A stretch of DNA of 5,437 bases. Source: Dehalococcoidia bacterium (GTDB lineage Bacteria; Chloroflexota; Dehalococcoidia; Lucifugimonadales; JAGWBF01). Shown here piece by piece: positions 1 to 5,437 of the stretch. Each line of letters begins with the position of its first letter. Position 1 is the first letter of the stretch. The notes under the pieces were generated by a model that was not told where the DNA came from, did not search any database, and worked only from the letters and a program-made list of their open reading frames with translations. Made by a program: the position numbers and the translations under genes. The DNA is taken from positions 1-5,437 of the forward strand of contig JAGWBG010000123.1 in the NCBI GenBank assembly GCA_021296015.1, in the 5' to 3' direction.

Positions 1-336
1 ATACACTCGGCCAGACCCCAGCTAGAGGTAGATGACACCGCCGCACTTTTCCTCAATCGCTACGGCGGTCGCCTCTCCAGAAGAAGCGTGGAAAAGATAG
101 TGGACAAGTATGCCATGCTGGCTGCCACGCGCCCGGACGTCCACCCCCACACGCTGCGCCATACCTTCGCCACGCACCTAATGGAAGGCGGCGCCGACCT
201 GCGTGTTGTCCAGGAGCTTCTGGGCCATTCCAGTCCGACTACAACCCAGGTCTACACCCACGTAACTCAGAACGAGACCCGGGCCGAGTATATGACTACT
301 CACCCAAGGGCGAGACTGAAGGACCAGGATGACTAG
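1..336 (+). CDS. xerD: XerC/XerD-type tyrosine recombinase, C-terminal part (5' end outside window)
   Basis: Site-specific tyrosine recombinase. The Xer family resolves chromosome dimers at dif sites together with FtsK. The reading frame is open from base 1, so the visible 111 residues are the C-terminal end of a protein that is normally about 300 residues. The catalytic signature is complete for this half: HTLRH with His50 and Arg53 (fragment numbering), LLGHSS with His76, and the nucleophile Tyr85 in VYTHV. The spacing His50-His76-Tyr85 (26 and 35 residues) is the same as in E. coli XerD. The tail ends in THPRA plus a short charged extension, as is usual for XerC/XerD rather than phage integrases. 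The gene overlaps aroQ by 8 bases, which supports co-translation with a housekeeping operon rather than a mobile element. XerC versus XerD cannot be decided without the N-terminal half, so the symbol is tentative; the family call is firm. Confidence 0.9.
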   Translation: MHSARPQLEVDDTAALFLNRYGGRLSRRSVEKIVDKYAMLAATRPDVHPHTLRHTFATHLMEGGADLRVVQELLGHSSPTTTQVYTHVTQNETRAEYMTTHPRARLKDQDD

Positions 337-781
337 ATTTCTGGTAATCAACGGGCCGAACCTGAATTTTCTAGGCAGGCGCAGCCCGGGCGTCTACGGG
401 ACTATGACCTTGCAAGAAATAGAGGCCCAAATATCCCGCAAGGCATCGGAAATGGCAGTGGCGGTAGCCTATTTCCAGTCCAACAGCGAGGGTGCAATCA
501 TAGACTATATACAGGAGAAATCCGCCGAGGCACAGGGTATAATTATCAATCCGGGGGCTTTTACCCACTACAGCTACGCTCTACGAGACGCCCTGGCAGA
601 TTCTCGCCTGCCCGTGGTGGAGGTACACCTGAGCAATATTCATGCCAGGGAAGAATGGCGCAGCCATTCGGTTATTGCCGACGTTGCCAGGGGTCAGATA
701 GCCGGTCTGGGCTGGAGGGGATACATAGCAGCGCTGGAAATTCTAGCAGCGCTGGTCCAAGAGGAGGAGAAAGGCAAATGA
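329..781 (+). CDS. aroQ: 3-dehydroquinate dehydratase, type II
   Basis: Cytoplasmic shikimate-pathway enzyme converting 3-dehydroquinate to 3-dehydroshikimate through an enolate intermediate; the family forms dodecamers. At 150 residues it has the normal type II length. Visible motifs in order: NGPNLN at 8-13, the flexible lid with Arg17/Arg18 and catalytic Tyr23 in VYG, FQSNSEG at 49-55, [10 protein letters not shown] at 73-82 with Asn74 and catalytic His80, [11 protein letters not shown] at 98-108 with substrate-binding His100, Arg111, and the conserved C-terminal IAGLGWRGY segment. The ATG at 329 lies inside the end of the xer gene. A modest AAGGA at 319-323 is spaced 5 bases before it, and NGPNLN sits at the expected distance from this start. 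The stop overlaps the next start (ATGA, 778-781), so translation of the three genes is probably coupled. Nothing essential is missing. Confidence 0.97.
   Translation: MTRFLVINGPNLNFLGRRSPGVYGTMTLQEIEAQISRKASEMAVAVAYFQSNSEGAIIDYIQEKSAEAQGIIINPGAFTHYSYALRDALADSRLPVVEVHLSNIHAREEWRSHSVIADVARGQIAGLGWRGYIAALEILAALVQEEEKGK
762..767 (+). promoter_or_regulatory. Shine-Dalgarno for the M24 peptidase, deciding its start
   Basis: AGGAGG lies 10 bases before the ATG at 778, inside the 3' end of aroQ. It selects 778 as the start instead of the in-frame ATG at 655, which would overlap aroQ by more than 120 bases and add 41 residues without family similarity. Confidence 0.8.
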
Positions 782-1845
782 ATTACCGTGTGGAGAACCT
801 CCGCAAGAAGCTGGAGGAGAGAGAGTTGGACGCTATACTCATCTCAACACCCGAGAACCGGCGATATATATCAGGTTTCACCGGCTCTGCAGGTTATCTG
901 GTTGTGTCCCGAGACGACGCTATCCTGGCAACCGATTTCCGATACACGGAGCAGGCCGCAAACCAATCGCCCGACTTCCAGGTAGTACGGGCGGGCGGCG
1001 ACTGGTCGTGGCTGCTTGAATGCCTGAAGGAGCACAATACAGGGAAGATGGGCTTTGAGAGCCAGCAGATGACCGTGGCCGCCTACAGGCAAATCAGCGA
1101 GTCGTTGCAAGACCTGCCATCCACGGGCAGGCCGACTCTCATGGCCACGTCGGGAGTAGTAGAGGGTCTGAGGACTATAAAGGACCAGGATGAGCTTGCC
1201 TTGCTCCAGAAGGCCATTGACACAGCCGATGCCGCCATGGAAGCCGTCACACCAACGATACAGCCCGGCGAGACGGAGCGGGAGTTGGCCTGGCGTCTTG
1301 AGAAGGCGATGCGGGAGTTGGGGGCCGATTCCCTCAGCTTCGACACCATCGTGGCCGCCGGCCCCAACGGCGCCATGCCTCACCACATGCCCTCGGACAA
1401 AGTTATCCAGTCGGGTGAGCCTATAGTCATAGACATGGGGGCCAAAGTAGGAGGCTATTGCAGCGACCTCAGCCGCACCGTCTGCGCAGGTGAACCCGAC
1501 GATACCTTTCGTAGAATCTACGACATTGTTTTGGGCTCCCAACTCACGGCCATAGCAACGGTGAAAACAGGCATGAGCGCCGGTGATGCCGACGACCTGG
1601 CAAGGGTCGTAATAGCCGAGGCGGGCTACGGCGACAACTTCGGCCACAGCCTGGGACATGGCGTGGGCCTTTTCATACATGAGTATCCCCGTGTAGGACC
1701 CAAGTCTCCCAACACTTTGGAAGAGGGCATGGTATTCACCGTAGAACCCGGGATTTATCTCTCGGGATGGGGCGGTGTAAGAATAGAGGATATAGTGCTT
1801 CTTGGGAAAGACGGGGCTAAGGTCCTCAGCAAAGCAGGGAAGTAG
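778..1845 (+). CDS. M24-family metallopeptidase, Xaa-Pro aminopeptidase/prolidase-like
   Basis: Predicted cytoplasmic metallopeptidase cleaving peptides next to proline (aminopeptidase P or Xaa-Pro dipeptidase; substrate class cannot be told from sequence alone). It has 355 residues, the usual length for the short YqhT/PepQ-like group. Residues 1-about 125 form the creatinase N-terminal domain with ENRRYISGFTGSAG at 26-39. The pita-bread catalytic domain follows. All five dinuclear metal ligands are present: Asp219 (IDMGA), Asp230 (SDLSRT), His294 (GHGVG), Glu323 (VEPGIY) and Glu337 (RIED). The proton-shuttle histidines are His202 (PHHMP) and His301 (IHEYP), spaced as in E. coli PepP and MetAP. 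The start is placed at 778 because of the ATGA overlap with aroQ and the AGGAGG upstream. Lying directly before efp matches the conserved aroQ-peptidase-efp order of Bacillus and other phyla. There is no signal peptide or membrane segment. Confidence 0.94.
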   Translation: MNYRVENLRKKLEERELDAILISTPENRRYISGFTGSAGYLVVSRDDAILATDFRYTEQAANQSPDFQVVRAGGDWSWLLECLKEHNTGKMGFESQQMTVAAYRQISESLQDLPSTGRPTLMATSGVVEGLRTIKDQDELALLQKAIDTADAAMEAVTPTIQPGETERELAWRLEKAMRELGADSLSFDTIVAAGPNGAMPHHMPSDKVIQSGEPIVIDMGAKVGGYCSDLSRTVCAGEPDDTFRRIYDIVLGSQLTAIATVKTGMSAGDADDLARVVIAEAGYGDNFGHSLGHGVGLFIHEYPRVGPKSPNTLEEGMVFTVEPGIYLSGWGGVRIEDIVLLGKDGAKVLSKAGK

Positions 1846-1872
1846 CCTGGGACGGACACTTAATGGGTGTAC

Positions 1873-1880
1873 AAGGAGGT
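1873..1880 (+). promoter_or_regulatory. Strong Shine-Dalgarno for efp, deciding its start
   Basis: AAGGAGGT, a near-perfect anti-16S complement, ends 4 bases before the ATG at 1885. It is the best ribosome binding site in the window, fitting a highly expressed translation factor. It makes the in-frame GTG at 1867 very unlikely as the start, because the site would then lie inside the gene. Confidence 0.85.
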
Positions 1881-1884
1881 CAGT

Positions 1885-2448
1885 ATGACCATCAACTTTG
1901 GAGACCTGCGCAGGGGCGTGGCAATTGAGGTGGACGGCCAGCCTTATGAGGTGGTTGACTACGAAAGACAGAAGATGCAGCAACGCGCTCCCGTCACCCG
2001 ACTGAGAATGCGGAACCTGCGGGACGGCAAGCTGATTGAGCGCACATTTCAGAGCTATACCACCGAGTTCTCTCTAGCGCAGGTGGAGGACCGCCCTGCC
2101 CAATACCTCTACACCGACGGGCGCTTCTACAACTTCATGGATATGGAGAACTACGACCAGTACCAGCTCACCAAAGAGCAGCTGGGAGACGCCGTCAGCT
2201 ACTTGAAGGAAGAGACCGTCATAGATGTAATATTTTACAATCAGGAAGTCATCAACGTACGGCTGCCCACCTTCGTGGAGCTGGAGGGGGTGGAGACACC
2301 ACCGGGCTTCAAGGGAGATACGGCCCAGGGAGGCACAAAGCCAGCCACTCTTGAGACCGGTCTCACCGTACATGTCCCCCTCTTTATAAGCAACGGCGAG
2401 AAGAATCGAGTAGATACCCGAAGCGGCCAGTACACCGAGCGTGCTTAA
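1885..2448 (+). CDS. efp: Translation elongation factor P (atypical tip loop)
   Basis: EF-P binds the ribosome between the P and E sites and relieves stalling at consecutive prolines. It has 187 residues, the standard length. The three-domain family layout is clear: an N-terminal KOW-like domain (1-about 65), a first OB domain (about 66-127) with QYLYTDGRFYNFMD, and a C-terminal OB domain containing ETPPGFKGDTA and ending in VDTRSGQYTERA, the family's closing motif. The unusual part is the domain I tip loop. Most EF-Ps carry PGKG there, with a Lys (or Arg in EarP-type proteins) that is modified. Here an ungapped alignment places Met31-Gln32-Gln33-Arg34 at those positions, with Gln at the modified residue and Lys30 just before the loop. 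The protein is otherwise intact, so I read this as a lineage variant that is probably unmodified or modified differently, not a pseudogene. No EpmA, EpmB, EarP or YmfI homologue is in the window. Identity is secure; the mechanism of the loop is open. Confidence 0.96.
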   Translation: MTINFGDLRRGVAIEVDGQPYEVVDYERQKMQQRAPVTRLRMRNLRDGKLIERTFQSYTTEFSLAQVEDRPAQYLYTDGRFYNFMDMENYDQYQLTKEQLGDAVSYLKEETVIDVIFYNQEVINVRLPTFVELEGVETPPGFKGDTAQGGTKPATLETGLTVHVPLFISNGEKNRVDTRSGQYTERA

Positions 2449-2506
2449 TGGGCCCGTTGCAATCCTGCCATTCTGGTTACTATGGAACTAGAAAGGGATA
2501 TTTAGA
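2449..2506 (+). other. Intergenic spacer between efp and xseA, possible weak promoter
   Basis: This 58-base gap is the longest non-coding stretch in the window and the only place where a second promoter is plausible. A TTGCAA at 2457-2462 and TATGGA at 2481-2486 are separated by 18 bases, but match sigma-70 consensus only 4/6 and 3/6. There is no stem-loop with a T tract, so no intrinsic terminator after efp is visible. A purine-rich AAAGGGA at 2492-2498 is the only ribosome-binding candidate for xseA. Confidence 0.3.
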
Positions 2507-3742
2507 ATGCCGGTTTTCACCGTAAGCCAGGTCACCCAATACCTGAAGGACTTCCTTGAGCACGATCCCGTACTGGCTGACCTGTGGATAAGCGGCGAGG
2601 TCTCGAATCTCAGGGTCTCCCCGTCCGGCCACAGCTATTTTACCCTCAAAGAGACTCAGAGTCAGCTTCGCTCGGTGATGTTCAAAGGTGGAAGAGGGAG
2701 CAACCTGCTGGGGGAAGGCAGCCTCGTCACGGCCCACGGGCGAATCTCCCTGTACGAGGCTCGCGGCGACGTTCAGCTCCTCGCCGACCTTGTCATGCCC
2801 GAAGGGACAGGGCCTCTCTACCTGGAGTTGGAGAAGCTCAAGATGCGCCTGGAGGAAGAAGGACTGTTCGAGCCTTCTCGCAAGCGTCCTCTGCCCCGGT
2901 TCCCCAAGGTCATCGGCTTGGTGACTTCCCCCTCGGGCGCGGTGCTCCACGACATCTGCAACGTCATAGGCCGGCGGTATCCCCTGTCGGAAATCCTGCT
3001 GGCCCCTACCCACGTACAGGGTGACGCCGCCGCTCCGGGAATCGTCTCGGCCATCCAGTCTCTAAACGAGCATGGACAGGCCGACGTTATAGTCCTAGCC
3101 AGGGGGGGCGGCTCCCTGGAGGAGCTATGGCCCTTCAACGAGGAAGTGGTGGCAAGGGCCATATACTCCAGTCGTATCCCTGTAGTCAGCGCAGTGGGCC
3201 ACGAAACGGACTATACCATCTCGGACCTTGTGGCGGACGTGCGGGCACCCACCCCTTCCGCTGCGGCAGAACTGGTTGTTCACGATACGATGAGCCTGAT
3301 GCAGGAAATCCATGCTCATGGCGAGAGCATGATTCGGGCCATGTCCCATCACCTCTCCACCAGGCGGTACGAGGTGGACAGCCTAGCCGGTCGGCTGAGG
3401 AGCCATGCAACGGATATAGCTACGTTGCGCCGCCGGGTAGACGATTTGGCCCAGGCGTCCTCCAAGGCCATGTCCCACCGCCTGTCACTCTGGCACTCCC
3501 ATATCCAGGGATTGGAGATGCGCCTTGAAGCCCTGAACCCGGAGGCCACTCTGAGCCGCGGCTACTCCATAGTGCAGAAGCACAGCGATGGCGTGGTGGT
3601 GTCCAGCAAGGGACAGGTGAACGCTGGTGAGGAGCTACGGGTAACGCTGAGCGACGGCCAGATTCCTGCCACCGTAGGTGGACCGGCCAGGACGGTACGT
3701 CCCCGGAAGCCTCTGGCGCGGGCGGGCGCACAACTGCTGTAG
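2507..3742 (+). CDS. xseA: Exodeoxyribonuclease VII large subunit
   Basis: Catalytic subunit of exonuclease VII, which degrades single-stranded DNA from both ends to oligonucleotides without ATP and acts in repair and recombination. It has 411 residues, normal for the family. Residues 3-about 97 are the N-terminal OB-fold DNA-binding domain (VSQVTQYLKD, WISGEVSN at 27-34, SYFTLKE). The catalytic core shows GLVTSPSGA at 137-144 followed by Asp149, LARGGGSLEELWPFN at 197-211, SAVGHETDYTISDLVADVRAPTPSAAAEL at 228-256. Residues about 260-343 are the long helical, coiled-coil-prone stretch that binds XseB copies, and the C-terminal module has LNPEATLSRGYSIVQ at 343-357. The ATG at 2507 puts the OB fold right at the N-terminus, as in homologues, although its ribosome binding site is weak. 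xseB follows after 14 bases, giving the full enzyme in one unit. In Bacillus the same pair lies further downstream of efp, so the intervening genes are absent here. Confidence 0.97.
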   Translation: MPVFTVSQVTQYLKDFLEHDPVLADLWISGEVSNLRVSPSGHSYFTLKETQSQLRSVMFKGGRGSNLLGEGSLVTAHGRISLYEARGDVQLLADLVMPEGTGPLYLELEKLKMRLEEEGLFEPSRKRPLPRFPKVIGLVTSPSGAVLHDICNVIGRRYPLSEILLAPTHVQGDAAAPGIVSAIQSLNEHGQADVIVLARGGGSLEELWPFNEEVVARAIYSSRIPVVSAVGHETDYTISDLVADVRAPTPSAAAELVVHDTMSLMQEIHAHGESMIRAMSHHLSTRRYEVDSLAGRLRSHATDIATLRRRVDDLAQASSKAMSHRLSLWHSHIQGLEMRLEALNPEATLSRGYSIVQKHSDGVVVSSKGQVNAGEELRVTLSDGQIPATVGGPARTVRPRKPLARAGAQLL

Positions 3743-3756
3743 GATAGAGTAGCCTG

Positions 3757-4041
3757 ATGGACCAAATGCCTGAAAGCTCATTGCGGGAAAATATGCAAGA
3801 GGAACTCTCTTTTGAGGAGGCCTTCGACCGCCTCGGTGAGACAGTTCAGGCCCTGGAGTCGGGGGGCTTGACCCTGGAGTCAGCCACCAACCTGTACGAG
3901 GAAGGGATGAGGCTAGTCAAGCTCTGCAACCGTCTCCTCAGTGAGGCGGAACTGAAGGTGACCCAACTCAAGGACGTTTACTCCGAGCGCTCGCCTCATA
4001 CGGCGCTGGATGATTTCCTACCTTTCGAGGAGGAGAAGTAA
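3757..4041 (+). CDS. xseB: Exodeoxyribonuclease VII small subunit
   Basis: Small subunit of exonuclease VII; several copies bind the helical arm of XseA and are needed for an active, stable complex. The family core is clear: LSFEEAFDRLGETVQALESGGLTLE (from residue 17), then SATNLYEEGMRLVKLCNRLLSEAELKVTQL, a two-helix coiled coil with the typical LYEEG and AELKV motifs. At 94 residues it is slightly long. The extra length is a 16-residue N-terminal lead and an acidic tail (DDFLPFEEEK). The ATG at 3757 is 14 bases after xseA, with AGGA at 3741-3744 some 12 bases upstream; in-frame ATGs at 3766 and 3793 are alternatives, the last giving 82 residues, nearer the family norm. The end of the gene holds the Shine-Dalgarno of the next gene and stops one base before its TTG start. 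Identity is firm; the exact start is not. Confidence 0.93.
   Translation: MDQMPESSLRENMQEELSFEEAFDRLGETVQALESGGLTLESATNLYEEGMRLVKLCNRLLSEAELKVTQLKDVYSERSPHTALDDFLPFEEEK
4028..4033 (+). promoter_or_regulatory. Shine-Dalgarno inside xseB for the PHP gene, supporting a TTG start
   Basis: AGGAGG within the last codons of xseB lies 9 bases before TTG 4043-4045. The only in-frame ATG upstream (4010) lies before this site and has no ribosome binding site of its own, so TTG is preferred. Confidence 0.7.
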
Positions 4042-4042
4042 G

Positions 4043-4693
4043 TTGCTGAAGGTAGACTTGCACATGCATACCCACTTTTCGGCTGATTCCGGTGCACCCT
4101 CCAAGTCCATTGTTGCGCGGTGCATCAAGACGGGCCTCAACTACATCGCCGTCACCGACCACAATACCATCCGGGGTGCTCTTGAAGTCCAGAGCATAGC
4201 TCCTTTCCCGGTGATAATCGGCGAGGAGGTAAAGAGTTCGGCGGGTGACATCATCGGCTTGTTTCTGAAGGAAGAGATACCCAAAGGGCTATCACCCATC
4301 GACACCGTGGATGCTATCAAGTCCCAAGGAGGCCTGGTGATGGTACCTCATCCCTTCGACCGTGTACGTCCATCGGCTATAAAGTATGAGGCCTTGCAAG
4401 AGATTCTACCTCACGTGGACATTATGGAGGCCTTCAACAGCCACAATCTCTTCAGGCGCGACAATGAAATGGCCACGGCGTTCACCAGGGAGCACAACCT
4501 GGTAGCGGCAGCCGTCAGCGACTCACATACTCCCCTGGAATTGGGCCGTACTTATATGGAGGTCCCGGAGTTCGACGACACTCCGCAAGGCCTTAAGGCC
4601 GCGCTGTCTCAGGCCAGGCTCGAGCCCAGGAAAGCCCACCACATACTGCGGCTAACCTCAGTTTGGGCTAAACTCAAGGGGAAGCTTCGCTAA
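4043..4693 (+). CDS. PHP-domain metal-dependent phosphoesterase (TrpH/YciV-like)
   Basis: Small cytoplasmic metal-dependent phosphoesterase of the polymerase-and-histidinol-phosphatase superfamily. From the TTG start it has 216 residues. Metal ligands appear in the standard order: His7 and His9 (DLHMHTHFS) with Asp15, His40 (AVTDHNT), Glu62 (IGEEV), His103 (VPHPFDR), and Asp160/His162 (SDSHT). The family includes E. coli YciV/TrpH (RNase AM, trimming 5' ends of RNA) and nucleotide monophosphatases; histidinol-phosphatase and DNA-polymerase PHP domains are related. The protein is shorter than TrpH (about 280-290 residues), and I see no inserted domain. Substrate therefore cannot be assigned: nucleoside phosphates or short oligonucleotides are plausible, the latter because the gene follows both Exo VII subunits. 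Its start is one base after the xseB stop, with the ribosome binding site inside xseB, so the two are likely translationally coupled. An ATG at 4010 in the same frame would add 11 residues (MISYLSRRRSK) with no family similarity. Confidence 0.9.
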   Translation: MLKVDLHMHTHFSADSGAPSKSIVARCIKTGLNYIAVTDHNTIRGALEVQSIAPFPVIIGEEVKSSAGDIIGLFLKEEIPKGLSPIDTVDAIKSQGGLVMVPHPFDRVRPSAIKYEALQEILPHVDIMEAFNSHNLFRRDNEMATAFTREHNLVAAAVSDSHTPLELGRTYMEVPEFDDTPQGLKAALSQARLEPRKAHHILRLTSVWAKLKGKLR

Positions 4694-4695
4694 CT

Positions 4696-5437
4696 ATGCT
4701 CACGATTGGATGGTTCTCTACCGGACGTGGAGAGGGGTCCCTGGGCCTACTGAGATTCGTGCAGGAACGGATTCTCCGAGGGGAGATAGACGCGCGGCTA
4801 CAGTTCGTGTTCAGCAACCGGGAGCCGGGCGAAGCGGAGGGCAGCGACACATTCTTCCGACAAGTGAACCACTATGGGATACCAATGGTCAATTTCTCCT
4901 CCCGCAAATTCCGCAAGAAGATGGGCGGAGCTTTCGCCGACCACCGGCTTGACTACGACAAGGAAGCTATGGCTAGGCTGGAACAATTCAGCCCGGACGT
5001 GTGTATACTGGCAGGCTACATGCTCATCACAGGGGCGGAGATGTGCCGCCACTACACGATGCTGAATCTCCATCCCGCCCTGCCAACAGGCCCAACCGGC
5101 ACCTGGCAACAGGTGATATGGAACTTGATAGAGTCTGGGGCCGATAGAACAGGCGCCATGGTCCACTTAGCCACAGAAGACTTGGACGCAGGCCCCGTGA
5201 TAACCTATTTCACCCTTCCCATAGTGGGCGGCCCTTTTGACGACCTCTGGGAAGGAGTAGAGGGAAAGCCTCTCTTGGAGCTAAAGGAGACTCACGGTGA
5301 GGAGTTGCCCCTGTTTCGCCTGATAAGGGAAGGGGTAGCCAAAAGAGAGCCGTACCTATTGGCCGCAACCTTGAAGTCCCTGGAGAAGGGCACGGTTAGA
5401 ATACGAGACAGCCAAGTGATGGGGTCGGATGATAGAC
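4696..5437 (+). CDS. PurN-like formyltransferase (phosphoribosylglycinamide formyltransferase family), 3' end outside window
   Basis: Folate-dependent formyltransferase fold. The frame is open from ATG 4696 to the edge (247 residues, no stop). Family landmarks relative to E. coli PurN: FVFSNR at 37-42, HYGIP at 59-63, PDVCILAGYM at 100-109 (PurN PDVVVLAGFM), LNLHPALP at 123-130 with catalytic Asn124 and His126, and EDLDAGPVI at 161-169 with catalytic Asp164. This gives the full Asn/His/Asp triad. Classical PurN transfers formyl from 10-formyl-THF to GAR in purine synthesis. Oddities: the N-terminal phosphate-binding loop reads STGRGEGSLGLL at 8-19 instead of GxGSNLQ, the loop after the catalytic His is PTGPTGTW instead of LLPKYPGLH, with two extra residues before the Asp, and the protein is already longer than PurN (about 200-215). 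It may be a divergent PurN or a formyltransferase with another acceptor; it lacks the HxSLLPxxRG pattern of Fmt. The ATG is 2 bases after the PHP stop, with AAGGGGA at 4676-4682 as a distant ribosome binding site. Confidence 0.82.
   Translation, partial: MLTIGWFSTGRGEGSLGLLRFVQERILRGEIDARLQFVFSNREPGEAEGSDTFFRQVNHYGIPMVNFSSRKFRKKMGGAFADHRLDYDKEAMARLEQFSPDVCILAGYMLITGAEMCRHYTMLNLHPALPTGPTGTWQQVIWNLIESGADRTGAMVHLATEDLDAGPVITYFTLPIVGGPFDDLWEGVEGKPLLELKETHGEELPLFRLIREGVAKREPYLLAATLKSLEKGTVRIRDSQVMGSDDR

Noticed and set aside
655..777. Upstream in-frame ATG that would extend the M24 peptidase by 41 residues.
   Set aside because: The extension lies wholly inside aroQ and is low in family similarity; ATG 778 has AGGAGG and an ATGA junction.
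1180..1193. A 14-base exact match AAGGACCAGGATGA at 319-332 and 1180-1193.
   Set aside because: Both copies encode Lys-Asp-Gln-Asp in ordinary coding sequence and have no flanking similarity; a chance repeat rather than an element.
1856..1870. Small inverted repeat ACAC/GTGT before efp, considered as a terminator or attenuator.
   Set aside because: The stem is only four Watson-Crick pairs plus a possible G-T pair, with no T tract; expected by chance.
1867..1884. GTG start adding six residues to EF-P.
   Set aside because: It would bury the strong AAGGAGGT inside the coding region; ATG 1885 gives the standard EF-P N-terminus.
871..1983. A 370-codon open frame on the - strand opposite the M24 peptidase.
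   Set aside because: It lies antisense to a gene with all catalytic residues in place, crosses into efp, and its translation shows no recognisable domain. Open antisense frames are common opposite GC-rich genes.
4010..4042. ATG start adding 11 residues to the PHP protein.
   Set aside because: The basic lead is read from xseB codons in another frame, and the AGGAGG at 4028-4033 points to TTG 4043. It cannot be fully excluded without comparison to homologues.
4710..4952. An 80-codon + strand frame beginning at ATG 4710.
   Set aside because: It is out of frame with the formyltransferase that spans the same bases and carries PurN motifs; it is a shadow.

Overview
This window is a compact run of eight protein-coding genes, all on the + strand and all housekeeping. 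The first gene is cut by the left edge and the last by the right edge. Base composition is moderately GC-rich (high 50s percent by eye), with free use of ATA and AGG codons. There are no RNA genes, insertion sequences, CRISPR arrays or long repeats, and no sign of horizontal transfer. The order aroQ - M24 proline peptidase - efp is the conserved block seen in Bacillus (yqhS-yqhT-efp) and other Gram-positive-type and Chloroflexota genomes. Together with the divergent EF-P and formyltransferase, it points most plausibly to a free-living bacterium of the Chloroflexota (perhaps Dehalococcoidia), or less likely a GC-rich Firmicute. This assignment is an inference from gene order and protein character, not from a database search.

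Region by region: 1-336 is the C-terminal catalytic half of a XerC/XerD-type tyrosine recombinase. It overlaps aroQ (type II 3-dehydroquinate dehydratase, 329-781) by 8 bases. aroQ overlaps an M24 aminopeptidase P/prolidase-like gene (778-1845) by an ATGA junction. A 39-base gap with a strong ribosome binding site leads to efp (elongation factor P, 1885-2448). A 58-base gap, the longest in the window, precedes xseA (2507-3742). xseB (3757-4041) follows after 14 bases, then a PHP-family metallophosphoesterase (about 4043-4693, TTG start with its Shine-Dalgarno inside xseB). Two bases later a PurN-like formyltransferase begins (4696 onward, open at the right edge).

The genes look like one or two co-directional transcription units with translational coupling at several junctions. 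Functional links are shikimate synthesis (aroQ), handling of proline-containing peptides and proline-rich translation (M24 peptidase and EF-P), single-strand DNA degradation (both Exo VII subunits), possible nucleotide or oligonucleotide phosphate hydrolysis (PHP protein), and folate-dependent formyl transfer, possibly in purine synthesis.

I did not find a previously undescribed system. The two observations most worth checking are the EF-P tip loop, where the usual PGKG modification motif reads MQQR, and the terminal formyltransferase, which keeps the catalytic Asn/His/Asp set but has unusual substrate loops and is longer than classical PurN.
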